60,000 nucleotides of DNA from Adiantum capillus-veneris (Eukaryota; Streptophyta; Polypodiopsida; Polypodiales; Pteridaceae), in the NCBI GenBank assembly GCA_014529385.2, contig CM043943.1, forward strand, positions 159,608,247 through 159,668,246, given 5' to 3'. A model generated the notes under the pieces. That model was not told where the DNA came from. It made no database searches and saw nothing but the letters and a program-made list of their open reading frames with translations. The position numbers and the translations under genes are program-made. Below, piece after piece: positions 1 to 10,949 of the stretch. Position 1 is the stretch's first letter. Each line of letters opens with the position of its first letter.

Positions 1-1371
1 ACTGAGCTACATTTGAGGAATACTGCACTCTGTTGAGAATTGTTAACTGCCTATAGGTCACTACACCTTATTTTGTTTATGCTCTAAGTTTAGGGGTTTA
101 TAGTGTGCTCTGTGTAAATAAGAAGGGTTTTTTTTGGGACTCACAAGCCTTATGATTTATGACTTCACAACTGTAGATATTTTTGCACTGAGACCTTGGT
201 GGCGCATGTACTCTATAAAAACTAGGACTGTGGCCATCTTTTGATGAATAAGAGTACTTGACACTAGGTCGTTTCCATGCACTTCACATGTAAGCTTGGT
301 AAAGCTTCTGAGGCATAAGTATTGGCTCGTTTTTCTGCATACTAACTCACCATTTTAGGCTACATACTATGGTTTGAGCCATTGATGCCATTGAAGGGTA
401 GGATGCACCAGAATTTCATCTATTTACTGGTGGTGGTCTGATACATTAAGAAGAGAGGGGGTGCAAGTCTTTTTCACCCCTCGTGTCTTTGGGCTGTACA
501 ATAGAGTTTGGTGCTGAATTTTTTTGGGTAAAGGTGTATTGGAGTCATTGTATAAAAAGGGACCCGGTCTAATGGGCTTTTGTTGCATTTGATGTCTGGT
601 TACTGTTGGGCTTCTAGCATAATGATAGTATTGCTTTTGGAGTGTTGTACTGCATACTATGGTTTGGGTTGTACTGCATACTATGGTGGAGGTTTTTGAT
701 AACGCTTGCTGGCGGATGTCGTGGTTGAGCACATTGAATATAGTTGTTTTTTTACACATAAGGCATGGCTTAATGGGGTTTTCTTACCCGGATTTTCACT
801 GTTTTATTTGCTGATGATGATGGTACATGAACAAAAACTTGGAAAAAATATTGGGCGGCATAACCCCTGGTATGAGGAACCACCGTGTGGTTGGCCTTGC
901 TTAAACACTTTATGGCACTTCTGTGGATTGTTGTTCCTTATTTCTTAGTCGGGTAAAGCCCATTATGTGAGTTGGCCAGGTTTATATTTAATGGATGAAT
1001 GAGCTAGCAAACATGGGTTAAGATATGATCTTGCTACTGCTTATGGTGGCTCTGCATTGACCATTGGTTGGGTGTTAGCCGATTGGCTTATAGCATTCTA
1101 GTTGTACCTTACTGTTTACTGGTCTTTTGACTTGATAAGGTACTAGTTGTTTTCTTTCACCTAGCACATGAATTACTAATAGAAACTGGGGTTGTCTCCT
1201 GATTGCGTATTGAATTTCTGGTTAAAAGTTGTTCGGTGGATTATTTTGGGTGGGGTCCCCACCGGCTGCATACTGCCGCTAGACTTGATGGTTTACTGGT
1301 TTTTTTGGGGGTTATGCTATACCGTTTCAGCAGTCACATGAGACCCTTAAATGAACGAACCCATTTACAAA
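1..1371. other. unassigned sequence left of the Helitron
   Basis: No convincing gene is visible on either strand. The short open frames show no conserved motif and no biased composition. The block TTGTACTGCATACTATGG is repeated at about 643-661 and 669-686, with a third partial copy near 365. It may include the 3' terminal part of the Helitron to its right, but I found no recognisable Helitron end. Confidence 0.4.
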
Positions 1372-2217
1372 CTAAAGAACATACTTTACAAGGTGAAGGA
1401 TCACATAGGCCTGCAACACAACAAATGAATTGGGAGTGGAGATGTTAAAGGTGGTCACAAGGTAGCATAATGTATGTGCGGAGTGATCAGACCAATACAT
1501 GTAGTTGGATCCAACTTCATAGTTGGAGATTGATGAGCTAGCCCAAATATGGTCTAAGGAAGATCCATAGATAGTTGTAACATCTGTTATGAATTGTCTG
1601 ATGTTATATTTGTTCAGGAAAGAGGGAAGGTGGTTGTAAGAAGTATTAGGAACTTTAGTGTCAATGTTGAAATCACCCAGGATAATGATTGGAAATTCCA
1701 TAGCATGCTGTTCAAGCAATGATTTTAATGCATCAATTAAATTTGTTAGTCGTGTTTAAGGTGAATTGTAAAGAGAGACTGTTTTGATGATTTTGTTGTT
1801 TGTGAACTTGATTGTTGTATGCAACATCTCAACTCTTGAACAAGAGATATTGTCGTGGTTAAAGTGGATTAGTGTTTATTGGTGGAGAATGGAGACACTG
1901 ACTTTTGCATTAAATTGGTGTTGTAGAAAGCATGGTATTGCATGTGGTATTGTTTTTGTTAGTCTTGTCTCTTGCAAACAAAGTACATGTGACATCATTA
2001 GTATTGAATTTGTTGCAATCTTGCTTATGTGTTTATTGAAGGAGGCAATGCTTAAAGATTGAATGATGATATGTGTGTTTGAGTAAGGTTGTAATGATTT
2101 TTGGGTGGAGGTCCATTTAGATTCTAGTTTTAGGCGATCCTGTTCTTCTAGTACAGTTTGGTCAACTTTGATGTGGCAAGGTTGTATTCTTTTGAATAGG
2201 TATAGATTAGTTGGGTC
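1372..2217 (-). pseudogene. EEP (AP-endonuclease-like) domain fused to the Helitron helicase
   Basis: Read on the minus strand in the same frame as the helicase ORF that ends at 2218, this stretch gives the EEP signature motifs in order: CLQETRL (about 1965-1985), ILGDFNID (about 1665-1690), SLDHIWASS (about 1545) and YWSDHSAHTL (about 1480). These match the QE, GDFN, LDH and SDH motifs of the exonuclease III/APE/LINE-endonuclease superfamily. Three in-frame stops break it: one right after the helicase ALSHV motif and two near 1750-1870. No frameshift separates it from the helicase, so the ancestral protein was probably one RepHel-EEP polypeptide. It likely nicked target DNA or trimmed ends. 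The length of about 280 codons fits a whole domain. Confidence 0.8.
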
Positions 2218-3480
2218 TCAAACATGTGATAGTGCTGTGTATGCAAGTCCATGTGCTCTTATGTGTCCAGGATTGAAGGCTAGTGTTTGCAATGTAAGGC
2301 CTTGGGAATGATGAATGGTTCGAGCACTAGCTGCTTGCAATGGAAATTGATATCTGGAGATGATGTTCAAGTAGTTTTTACCGACTTGGAATTCACGAAC
2401 GACACGTTCTATTGGGGTCCATTCTTTGTTAATTGTTGATGAATAAAATGTTTGATTGTCATAACGTTTTCTCTTTCCAATGATAGGGTTAGAGAAATGA
2501 ACCCAAATTATTGTTTTTTTGGTTGTTTGTGTAAAGTTTTTGTATTCCTCTTCTGCTCCATTAACCAATCCATCAAGAATATCCAAGTTTCCTATGCATA
2601 GCTCGAAAAAAATGTATGTTTTTAGGCTTAGTGTGGATTGCAATCCTCCAGTTAGTTTGGGATCTGTAGGAACGTTGATTGTTTTGTTGCATGACTTGTT
2701 TCTTTTATCAATAGCGATGGAAGTTTGGGGTGTTCCCTCCATTTGGTTGAAAACAATACGATTATGAGCGTCCTTTCCTTTGTTGGAGTAAAATAGATGA
2801 GAAAACTTGATGGCTGATTGGTACAGCTCTATGGTAATTGTTGTTAAGATATTCCAAATCTTCGAAAGTATGTTGTGCAACTCGAAGTCTATTAAGGATA
2901 TCTATGAACATTGGATTGTTTTGTCGCATTGTTAGTGTAAGCTCGAAGCATTGTGGATGAGTGTGCCAATACGATGGGGAAATTGCTTCTAAAAGTGTAT
3001 GTTTTTTTGTGAAGATCCAGCTATCCTTAACCGGGCTTGCCTGACATAAATCACCGCAAAGAATGACATCCAATCCACAGAATGGTTTATTATGAACATG
3101 CTTGATAGCTCGCAAGCGTGAGTCGGCCATGGAGAAGACACTTGAAATTATCAAGGAGACCGCATCAAAAACTACAATTCCTAAGTCTTTATATAGGAGA
3201 GAAAGTGCATCCAACTTTTCAACAGTCAAGCTTGTTTGTGTAGAAGTAATCAGAGGCAAGTGAAGTGTAGAGTGGATTGTGGTGCTACCAATACTAAAAG
3301 GTTCCTTTTCTATGTATGCCATTAGTAATGCTGTTGGAGATTCTGGATGTGGCGGGCTTTTATGATTGTAAAATCATTGTAATCATTCTACTAGCAATAG
3401 TAATGTGAATGTTTTTCCTGTTCTTGCACCTCCTGTGAGAAATAGGTGTATTTGTTTGTCGGGTTGAATTCGTTTTTTCA
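2218..3480 (-). pseudogene. Pif1-family helicase domain of the Helitron RepHel protein
   Basis: The helicase would unwind DNA during rolling-circle transposition. Walker A is visible as GGARTGKT (about 3425-3450 on the minus strand). A Walker B-like LGIVVFDAVSLI lies at about 3150-3185 and motif III-like ILCGDLCQASPVK at about 3030-3065. Near 2250-2340 come HHSQGLTLQ and HGLAYTALSHV, the latter corresponding to Pif1 motif VI. Walker B has Ala where DE is expected (FDAVS), itself likely inactivating. A stop follows the Walker A helix (near 3390), and a frameshift lies at about 2770-2800 between the 2762-3322 and 2218-2880 frames. The frame then runs into the EEP domain. Confidence 0.85.
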
Positions 3481-3699
3481 ACATTATGTCGTCAAATATG
3501 TGTCATTGTTGGTCATTTAATTTTTCAATGCTTGCATGGAAATCATCATTTTCATGGATGTGTATTTGAAATGTTGCAAGCGGAATTTTTTTTTAGGGGT
3601 GCACATTAATGTGTAAGTCATTAAGAATGTCTGCGTGATGTGATGCATGTGAGTCGTTTTTGTTGTGTTAGTTGTGGTTGGGGAGGAAATGTAGTGCAT

Positions 3700-5130
3700 T
3701 TAAAATTTTTCTATTGGGCTTGGGTCTTTATTAAACTTGAGTTCATTTGATTTTATCACTTGTAGGAATTGGTTATATACATCACTCCATGCAGAGGAGT
3801 TTGTCAAATGTTGGTTTTCATTATTGTTCCAAGGAAGATACAAGCATTGTTCCCTATAGTGATCTTCTGGGTTTTTAAGAATGTTATATTCGATGAATCG
3901 TATGATCTTAGGTTTACGCAATTCTTTGTATGTTATTCCCTCTTGTTTAATTTTTGATGCATATTCAGCCAAACATAGATGATGGAGACTTTGTGGTCTT
4001 TCAACATATTATCAATAATGTTTTGGAGGAACATGTTTGTGTCAGATGAGTCTAGTTTTTGTAGAGTTGCTTTTCTTTTGAGGACTAATTCACATTGATC
4101 AATAGGGTTAGTGCTTATGTATACAAAGTCACAAGTTGTAGTATGGAGTGGTAATGATAGCGATATGTAAGATGCTTGTTGCGCGCTAATTTGTTGTGTG
4201 TTAAGAATAGTGTTGTCGACCTTACGGAATCGCTCAACTGTTGTTGCGTTATTCGCGACACAGATATCAAATTGAGATTTTATTGCTCCTATCAATGTGT
4301 TGTCCATTTTTGTCATGTATGATGTGCAATAACTTGTTGCACCATGTGCGTTCAAGACAAATTGAATATCAGTGTTTGTGTCCCATAGTGTTACAATTGT
4401 GGGATTGAAATTGTTTGTATAATGTCATTCGTATTTCATTTCAAGAAGATTTTCGCTGTGGATAACAAGTTTCTTATTGCCAAAGTATATTCTTCAAACC
4501 TCAAATGCAAGCTTTGTAGCCATTGCTCAAAGGAAATGGTGGTTTCAGTGGATAGTGTATCAAGGCTATTCTTAATGCCTTTAAAATTTGTCTTGCTTCT
4601 CATTCGATCTTCGTAGTCATTGGGAGTGGGTCTGAGAATGATTGTGAATGGCATGGGGAACCTTGGGAAACCAAAGCGACAACATTTTCCTTTCTTGAGG
4701 CAAGTTTTTCTATGACGATGTGTTTGTATTTCGTGAAGGTCAGGTGGAAGCTTGGAGATATCTGTACTTATGTACATGTCCACAAATGTCACAATAGCAT
4801 CATCTGTGCATGTTCGAATAAAGGAGCTTGTTCAACCCATAAAAGACCATGATCATGCCGACTACCTCGGCTTTGGAACTCTGTGACGAAGAAATAATCA
4901 AGAATTTTTTCACAGATTGTGCTATCATTGAGCAATATTCTTTTCATGGCTGTGAACCGGTTAAGATAGAAGCGAGATGTTGTTATTGAATCTTCTCATA
5001 CCAAACATTTATGGAAGGAGCTGTTGCTTTCATTCGTATCTTGTTTAAGTGGGACTATTTGTTGTAGGGCATCAAGAAGGATTTTCCAACGCTTTTTAGT
5101 TGAAGAGAATGTCACAAAGAAAGTTGGTGG
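3700..5130 (-). pseudogene. Helitron Rep (HUH endonuclease) domain
   Basis: The Rep nuclease would nick and join single strands at the transposon ends. In transposon order the minus strand shows LGPPTFFVTFSSTKKRW (about 5080-5135), then YFFVTEFQSRGSRHDHGLLW, whose His-Asp-His (codons at 4849-4857) is the HUH metal site. Next come a Cys/His-rich stretch with HRKTCLKKGKCCRFGFP (4670-4720) and TDIQFVLNAHGATSY followed by CTSYMTK. The last motif gives two tyrosines spaced Y-x3-Y at about 4317-4331, the expected catalytic pair. Frames change between 4436-4792, 3933-4355 and 3700-3972, so the reading frame is broken although all catalytic residues survive. A long loop links Rep to the helicase. Confidence 0.88.
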
Positions 5131-5144
5131 CCCTAGTTGTCGAA

Positions 5145-6799
5145 TCATAGCAAACACCCTTTTTTTAAATTTTTCTTTATAATCCGTGAGGTACGAAGCG
5201 CTTCGAAGTCTCTATAGCCTAGTTGTGATGAGACTAGTTTCTCTATGTTTGTGTCCTGGCAAACCTCCCCAACACAAAAGGTTGCTCCTTCAAGTTTCGC
5301 TTTGCGAAGGTGTATCCAAATGGAGGAAAGTATTTTTTGTGTCATGATTTCACTAATTTGAAGAATAAATTTTCAATGTTGAGTGCAAAACGTCTATCTT
5401 TGTGCATCAACTCCCATTTGGCTATTGCTTGATAATTTTTTGATATGTGTTGGTGGTATTTTCTAGGCTCTCCAAAGAAGATTGTAGGAAAACTAAGTTC
5501 CTCACAAAACTCATCAGCAAATAAACCGAGTGGACTGTTCCCCTTTGATTGTGCAACATGCAAAAATTTATTGTTATAATCAACAACTTGCTCAGTAGTA
5601 GTGATGCTGTGTAGGAGAACATCAGTGTCAATACTTTCCTCATCCTCCATCTCATGTCTGGTTGTGTCTAGGGGAAGTGATGAGTGGGAGATTTGTTGAA
5701 AGTGTGTAAGCCATTTATCATTTATTCTTATGTTTTCCTTTTTATATAGAGAGCGATTAAGAAGAGTGTGTGTGGCCTTTAGTGTTAGAAATGGTCTAAC
5801 AAGCCCACATAAGTAGCAATGTGTGTACTCAAGTTTGCATTTGAGGCCTATCAAGACTGAAGCCTCATCTTGGATAAAGCGGGGAAGCACTTGCTATGTT
5901 TTTTTGATGTTCGCAAGAACATTGACCACACTCCCTCGCAAGCCGTATTGGCCATCATAAGTTAGTTCTCATATCTTTGCAAATGGTATGCAAATAGAGA
6001 CCAAGCACGCTTCTATATTGTTTAGTTGCATGATTGGCATCAAAGGGTCGTTAAAGCCTTATCTATGCAAGCTCTTGAATGGCACCTTGGATTTGTTTGA
6101 TTTGTGCTTGCATGCGTGACAACGAAATAGAGAGAAACATCTTTTTCGCTTTCCACCTCCGGTATGTAAGCACAGTGAAGGAGCAAATTGTGTGACTTGT
6201 GAGCGGAAAAAAAATCGGCCACATTTCTCGCATGGATATGTAGGTGTGTCATTCATCCTCTTTAGAAATTTGTTCACTATCTTGGATTTTTGTTGTGGAT
6301 GAATAGAAGGGTGTTGCTTCAATGAGCCAATCTCTGTCAGCTTTGTATGTCTTAGTCACTTTAGTTTTGTTGTGATTGCAGAGTGTGTATGGACAGAAAG
6401 TGGTTCCTTTCAAATAAATAGATGTGCAATTTGAGTAGCTGGTTTATCCATGTTCTCTCTCCACAATTGGGTTAATGTATCACACTCTTTGATTGTCCAA
6501 TGGACTGCGTTACAAGATGATTGTGAAGTTGTGAGAGGATAATAGATTAAGCCCATAGTAGATGTATCTATAATCAGAAGTCCTTTTTTAAATTGTTGAA
6601 TTGATTTTTCAACTACTTGTTGTTTGTTGTGTCTAGTTGTGGCATTGTGAAGGATTATCATGAGTGCTTTTTTGAATTTGTGAGCAAAAATATTGATGAC
6701 TTCCATTGTGAGACTCATTGATGTTTTGCAAGTTTCATATAAAGCATTCAACTGTGTAGCTCTTTCACCTGATGGCTCCAATTGTGATACAAAGAACAA
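5145..6799 (-). pseudogene. N-terminal region of the Helitron RepHel protein, with Cys-rich zinc-finger-like segment
   Basis: Three adjacent minus-strand frames read toward Rep. 6410-6799 is a basic segment of unclear function. 6059-6322 contains CEKCGRFFF and later a second CHAC pair, the CxxC...CxxC pattern often seen at Helitron N-termini. 5342-5890 contains SFPTIFFGEPRKY and KWELMHKDRR followed by NIENLFFKL, a conserved block just upstream of Rep in Helitron proteins. 5145-5345 carries the link into the LGPPTFF motif. Frameshifts occur at about 5342, 5900-6050 and 6320-6400. Functions of these segments are not known to me beyond likely DNA binding. Confidence 0.65.
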
Positions 6800-6940
6800 T
6801 GAAGCTGTAAGTTTGTTTGCAATACACTATGGAGCGTCAGAAACAATTGTTGATTAAAAGGATGTGTCTGCATAAATATCATGTCAATGTCGACCTCTTT
6901 TGGAATACTCAAATTAGTAGGATTCTGCATGGCTATTCGA

Positions 6941-7104
6941 AATTGTGTGTGTGTGTGTGTTTGTTTGTTTCTATCTGTGTGTCTCTCTATGTCTATACAA
7001 ATATATATGCACATATGGATGTGGGTATCTGCCTATGTGTGTGTGTGTGTGTGTGTGATAGAGAGAGAGAGAGAGGGAGAGAGAGGGAGAGAGAAGAGAA
7101 AAAG
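6941..7104. repeat. GT and GA microsatellites
   Basis: Two (TG)n runs at about 6945-6960 and 7037-7058 lead into an interrupted (GA)n run from 7060 to 7104. They lie inside the Helitron coding region, so they arose after or during its decay. Short open frames across them are composition artefacts. Confidence 0.9.
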
Positions 7105-7305
7105 AGAAATATTTTGAGTTCTTAATGTACGCAGCAAGGAAAGAATACTTACAAGCAGAACCACAATACTTAGGAGCACGGCCAAAAGTGTGCAAAAGCA
7201 CATTACAAAGTAGAAGGTGGAAGCATTTCCTTTGTTTGAGGATGTATTTGGAACAAGCAAGGAAAGTTAAGGGCAACTAATAATGATAGGTGAAGATTCT
7301 TAACA

Positions 7306-7635
7306 CTAATGTTCAGTTTCATACGCCACTACATGGCCACTCGCATTGATTTTGAAGCGGCCAAAGCGTGAGGTTGTTGCCAAGGTATTTCTTGCCTCAG
7401 AAACGGACTCAATGTGAATTTTGTTGAAGGTTCTATCCAATGCAAGGACTAAATCCACTACTGAACCAATGACTTGCACGTCAAGAAGCTTTTTGTCTTT
7501 TGTTGCAATACGTGCTTCCAACTTTGGTGTCGTGATTATTGTGGTATTCTTATTGCAAGATCCACAATAGCGTGCTTGCCTAAGTCTATACACTTTTGTG
7601 GATTTACAATTCAAACAATGCTTCTCTAGTAGCAC
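7306..7635 (-). pseudogene. RPA-like zinc-ribbon/OB-fold ORF upstream of RepHel
   Basis: The 109-codon ORF begins with CLNCKSTKVYRL and then YCGSCNKN, a four-Cys zinc ribbon. Alternating hydrophobic segments follow, such as LLDVQVIGSVVDLVLAL. This order (zinc ribbon inserted at the start of a beta-rich domain) resembles the C-terminal DNA-binding domain of replication protein A large subunit. Plant Helitrons often carry RPA-like genes beside RepHel, and this one lies in the same orientation upstream of it. The family call is by pattern only. It may instead be a separate exon of the Rep protein. Confidence 0.45.
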
Positions 7636-7639
7636 ACTA

Positions 7640-8020
7640 TTGAAGTTGATGAACTAAAGTGTACCAATGACCTGCACAAGGTAACTATGTAAGAAAATGA
7701 AACAAGTCACTTGTAATATATCACTCATAGCGCGGATGGGACTTCTTCGACTACGACTCATCTTATTTGGAGTATGGATTTTAATCACTTGTAGTAGACA
7801 GGTCTCATGAATCTATGATTTTATCACTTGTAAGTTTTCCTTGTCACAGTTGACTGCTTACATGTCGAGACCATGATAGTCTAATCTAAAGTGTCTTAGC
7901 CACCACAAATGAAGAGGTTAATAATATAGATTAATAGATTTATGGGTCTAAAATTTATCCAGATGAAGAGGTTAGTAAATGGACCTATATCAAAATGCCA
8001 TTGACGTGACATTTTGAAGG
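7640..8020. other. unassigned AT-rich gap between Helitron and GA array
   Basis: No gene is visible. The stretch contains one copy of the dispersed motif GATGGGACTTCTTCGACTAC (within 7734-7758) and a short internal repetition (TTTTAATCACTTGTAG near 7780, TTTTATCACTTGTAAG near 7820). Confidence 0.5.
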
Positions 8021-8032
8021 GAGAGGGAGAGG

Positions 8033-8119
<87 letters not shown>
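8021..8119 (+). repeat. (GA)n microsatellite
   Basis: A nearly pure GA array about 83 bp long, preceded by the interrupted lead-in GGGAGAGGGAGAGGGAG. It stops 99 bp before the Gypsy-1 3' LTR. Arg/Glu or Ser/Leu dipeptide frames through it are artefacts. Confidence 0.98.
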
Positions 8120-8121
<2 letters not shown>

Positions 8122-8218
8122 GCGGTAGCGACAACTTAGATGAGGCGGCCCCTTGGGCATGGCACCTGTCCGTACGCTAGAGAGCATACACTCAAGGGTG
8201 GAGAAGCCCCCCCTCCCC

Positions 8219-8602
8219 GTAATGTCTATTGCCCGCTGCAGAGGAGCAATAAGCATTACGAGAATGATTACCTTCACACTGCCTTACATTATATGAACAT
8301 CAAAACACAAGAAGGCATAACAGAAGACCAGTTAGAGAAACAGAACACTGTCTTCTTCATTGACATGCAGCTGAACACAGAGTACAAGAGAGAAGATGTA
8401 TTGATAACATGAATATTAGAGATATCCCCAAAGACAGGTATACCCCCCATATACAATCGCTACTCCAACACAGATCGGGAACGGTGCAAAACCCCGTCCT
8501 GTCCCATGATATCCTATGAAGAACTGTCCCAAAGCCGCATGACTCCTAGTCCGCAATGTCCAGACCTCCGCAGGACCGCACTGTGTGGCTTATGACGTAA
8601 CA
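8219..8602 (-). repeat. Gypsy-1 3' LTR
   Basis: In element orientation it begins TGTTACGTCATAAGCC and ends near GACATTAC, matching the copy at 16397-16775. An inverted repeat at its outer end pairs GTAATG with CATTAC and TATTGC with GCAATA (8219-8258). No strong polypurine tract is obvious just inside it. Confidence 0.9.
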
Positions 8603-8637
8603 CCTGGCACGCACGGTGGATTGTGCGAACCCACACC

Positions 8638-10906
8638 TTAGCCCCTCCATGTTGAAGGTTTCGATTGCTGTTCCTCCACCTGCTCTGGTGAGGAGGAAAT
8701 GTCGATATAGCCAAATCCTTGAAAATCTTGGCGATGAGCCCAATACACCTGAGCCAATAGCTGTGGATCTATCTCAGGTTGCTCCGGCCAAGGATCCCTT
8801 GGAATGAATTGCGTTGGCAAAGAAATATAGTGAGGTGCCTGTGGCAAAGGAGCAAGAGGTGTATGCAAAGGATAATACCAAGACAAGTATCTTTTTAGTG
8901 CAGGCCAAAAAGGAGGACATGTCGGAAGATTGAGGGAGAATGAATGAGCCAAAGTCTCCACCCAAAAACATACTCTGCACCGCTCCTTACGAAGGCGATG
9001 AATCACTCGCTGCAAATGAGAGACATGAGCCTGGGCCTCAGCACAATCTTCTGTAGCTTTCACCCAATTAACAATATCAAAACCTTATGGGACAATATTC
9101 TTACCTCTGTCATTATTCGACGGCTCAGGTTGCCTCATCACAACTTGTTGAGTTGGTTGCTGCATTATCACCTCGGCAGACAACCGTGCTCTTCAACTCT
9201 GCATTTGAGTCTCCAAAAAATTATGGAGGTCTTGGTCCATCTCCACTGCTAAGGAATCCAGATCATTCATGTTAATCATCACATCACGAGGATGAGATGC
9301 TAAGTAAGTAGCAAGGCTATTCTGCATTTGCAATTGAAGAAATTCCTCTTGAATAGAAGCAACAAACATAGAGTTAGCCTCCCGCAGTGTCTGGATTTCT
9401 TCAGTTTGCTGTCGTGCTATCGTAGTTAATGCTACATTTTGATTTGTTAAATTGATGATGCTAGCCTGCAAAGCCGTTACCTGCATTTCTAGCTCAGTGA
9501 TTCGTGCCTTAGTTGCAAGAGCTGGCCAGATCGAACGTAGAGACTCCGCAAGACGCTGCAAAAATGTGCCGCACGCCTGGAGCTAATTAGAGGGGTTTGC
9601 GGCAGTCGTCTCCCAGGGCAAAACTGCTGGAAGAGTGCCCTCCATCGGAGCAGCGGTGATAGTAACTCCAAAATTTTTTGGTTGCGAGGAAGTATCTGCA
9701 CCCGCACAGCCAGTCCCAGCCGGAGTGGAGGTTGCTGCCCTTTCCTGCATTCTGCATCTCCAGCGCGCAACAGCGGAATCCTCCGGCAAGGAGGATGTCG
9801 CAGGAGGTGGTGGTGTGGAAAACAAGTTCTCCTCCCGACCTTGCTTTCGGTTCTATGTTCCTGCAGTGGCCATCTCCTGTGCACTAGAGGCTACCATTGC
9901 AGTCGATGTACAGGGCATATCCATAATGAGAACAGGGGTTTGAGTTACCCGCACAACACGCACTTCCTGACTCTGAGTTTGTGGCAAGGGTGTAGCAGTA
10001 CCACATACTACAAATCTATCATCTTCAAAGTGACACAGAGGCCGAAGGGTGAGAGAGAAAACTTCTCTCAATGGAAACACCAATGTAAGCAGCTGGCCGA
10101 CTTTTGTATTTGTTGAAGTACTTTTCTCCATCTGTGCCACCACTCTTTGGCACTCTGCTAGCAACTGTTGCCTGACGATCACTCCCTATGTCACCGGCCC
10201 AAAGTTGGCCGAATGCAATACATTGCGTGCTTTGGCCGAAATCGTATACGTTTTGGCTTGCAACCAAATTGCCTCAAGAAACCAGCGGTAGGCATCTCTT
10301 ATCGATGTATCTGTAAGCCCTGATAATTTGTATTCACCCTTTACTTTCAAGCCAAACTCTTGTTCGGCCTCTGCAGAAGCAGGAATAACATGCGATGCTC
10401 GCACAACACCATCACTAGGCAAACATCAGCATCTTGAAATCCTCTCTGCTGTCAACTGAATCTGCTAGTTGTTGATTTGCACCATATCACCAGTAGCTAG
10501 CTGCTCTATCAATGCTGTGGCCTGCGGGGTGAACAGGGATTCCTTGCCAATCCAGGTTGGCGAAGACACGTAGGTGCAAATCCTACAACCAAGCATCCAC
10601 CCGGCAAAGAGCTAGCTGCTGGACTTGAGTAAATGGAATGCATTGTAGCAAGGAAGCCATCATGGTAGCGAAGAGACACAGAAGAGAAAAGAAATAATAC
10701 AGTAGAACATTGCGAGCGCGATGCAAAAAACGGGAGGAGAGTATAAGGTATCGACTACATGCACTAAACCACTCACAAAGAGTTCTCAAAATAGGGCGTG
10801 CCACGGTGTCGCAATCATCATTGCCCTTTTCTCGCTTTCCAAGATTGCATGCAAAAGAATTCCCAATCATGATTAAGTTTGGCTTTCGGTTCTTGCACCA
10901 CAACAA
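8638..10906 (-). pseudogene. sense-strand coiled-coil accessory ORF of Gypsy-1, downstream of integrase
   Basis: From 10422 down to 8638 one minus-strand frame is open except for isolated stops at about 10186, 9853, 9583, 9193 and 9090, giving an ancestral protein near 600 residues. A possible N-terminal extension in another frame runs up to 10906. The middle (9193-9561) has a long heptad-like coiled coil (ALATKARITELEMQVTALQ and the following residues). A Pro/Ala/Thr-rich linker precedes it, and the C-terminal third (8638-9063) is Pro/Trp/Tyr-rich. I do not recognise a family. It lies in sense orientation between integrase and 3' LTR, where some plant Gypsy elements carry extra ORFs. It might serve a gag- or movement-like structural role, but that is inference. 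Confidence 0.6.
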
Positions 10907-10949
10907 AGGGGCACTGAATTGAGGTAGGTGAGAAATAATGGCCTAGTCA

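Larger units (their letters stand above)
1372..7635 (-). mobile_element. degenerate Helentron-type (Helitron2) rolling-circle transposon
   Basis: The minus strand encodes, in transposon order, an RPA-like zinc-ribbon ORF, a Cys-rich N-terminal region, a Rep nuclease with HUH and Y-x3-Y motifs, a Pif1-type helicase with Walker A and B, and a C-terminal EEP endonuclease domain. Rep plus Pif1 helicase in one protein defines Helitrons. A C-terminal endonuclease is known from the Helentron/Helitron2 branch, described best in animals. Scattered stops and several frameshifts show the copy is dead. Coordinates cover the coding part only, because neither terminus was found; a (GT)n/(GA)n stretch at 6.94-7.10 kb lies inside it. 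Confidence 0.85.

Noticed and set aside
1203-1448. Possible plus-strand gene overlapping the Helitron EEP end
   Set aside because: No motif, and the minus strand holds the EEP domain there.
8140-8412. Plus-strand ORF in the left Gypsy-1 LTR, with a counterpart at 16355-16588
   Set aside because: It is the antisense of an LTR present at both ends of the element; shared only because the LTRs are repeats.
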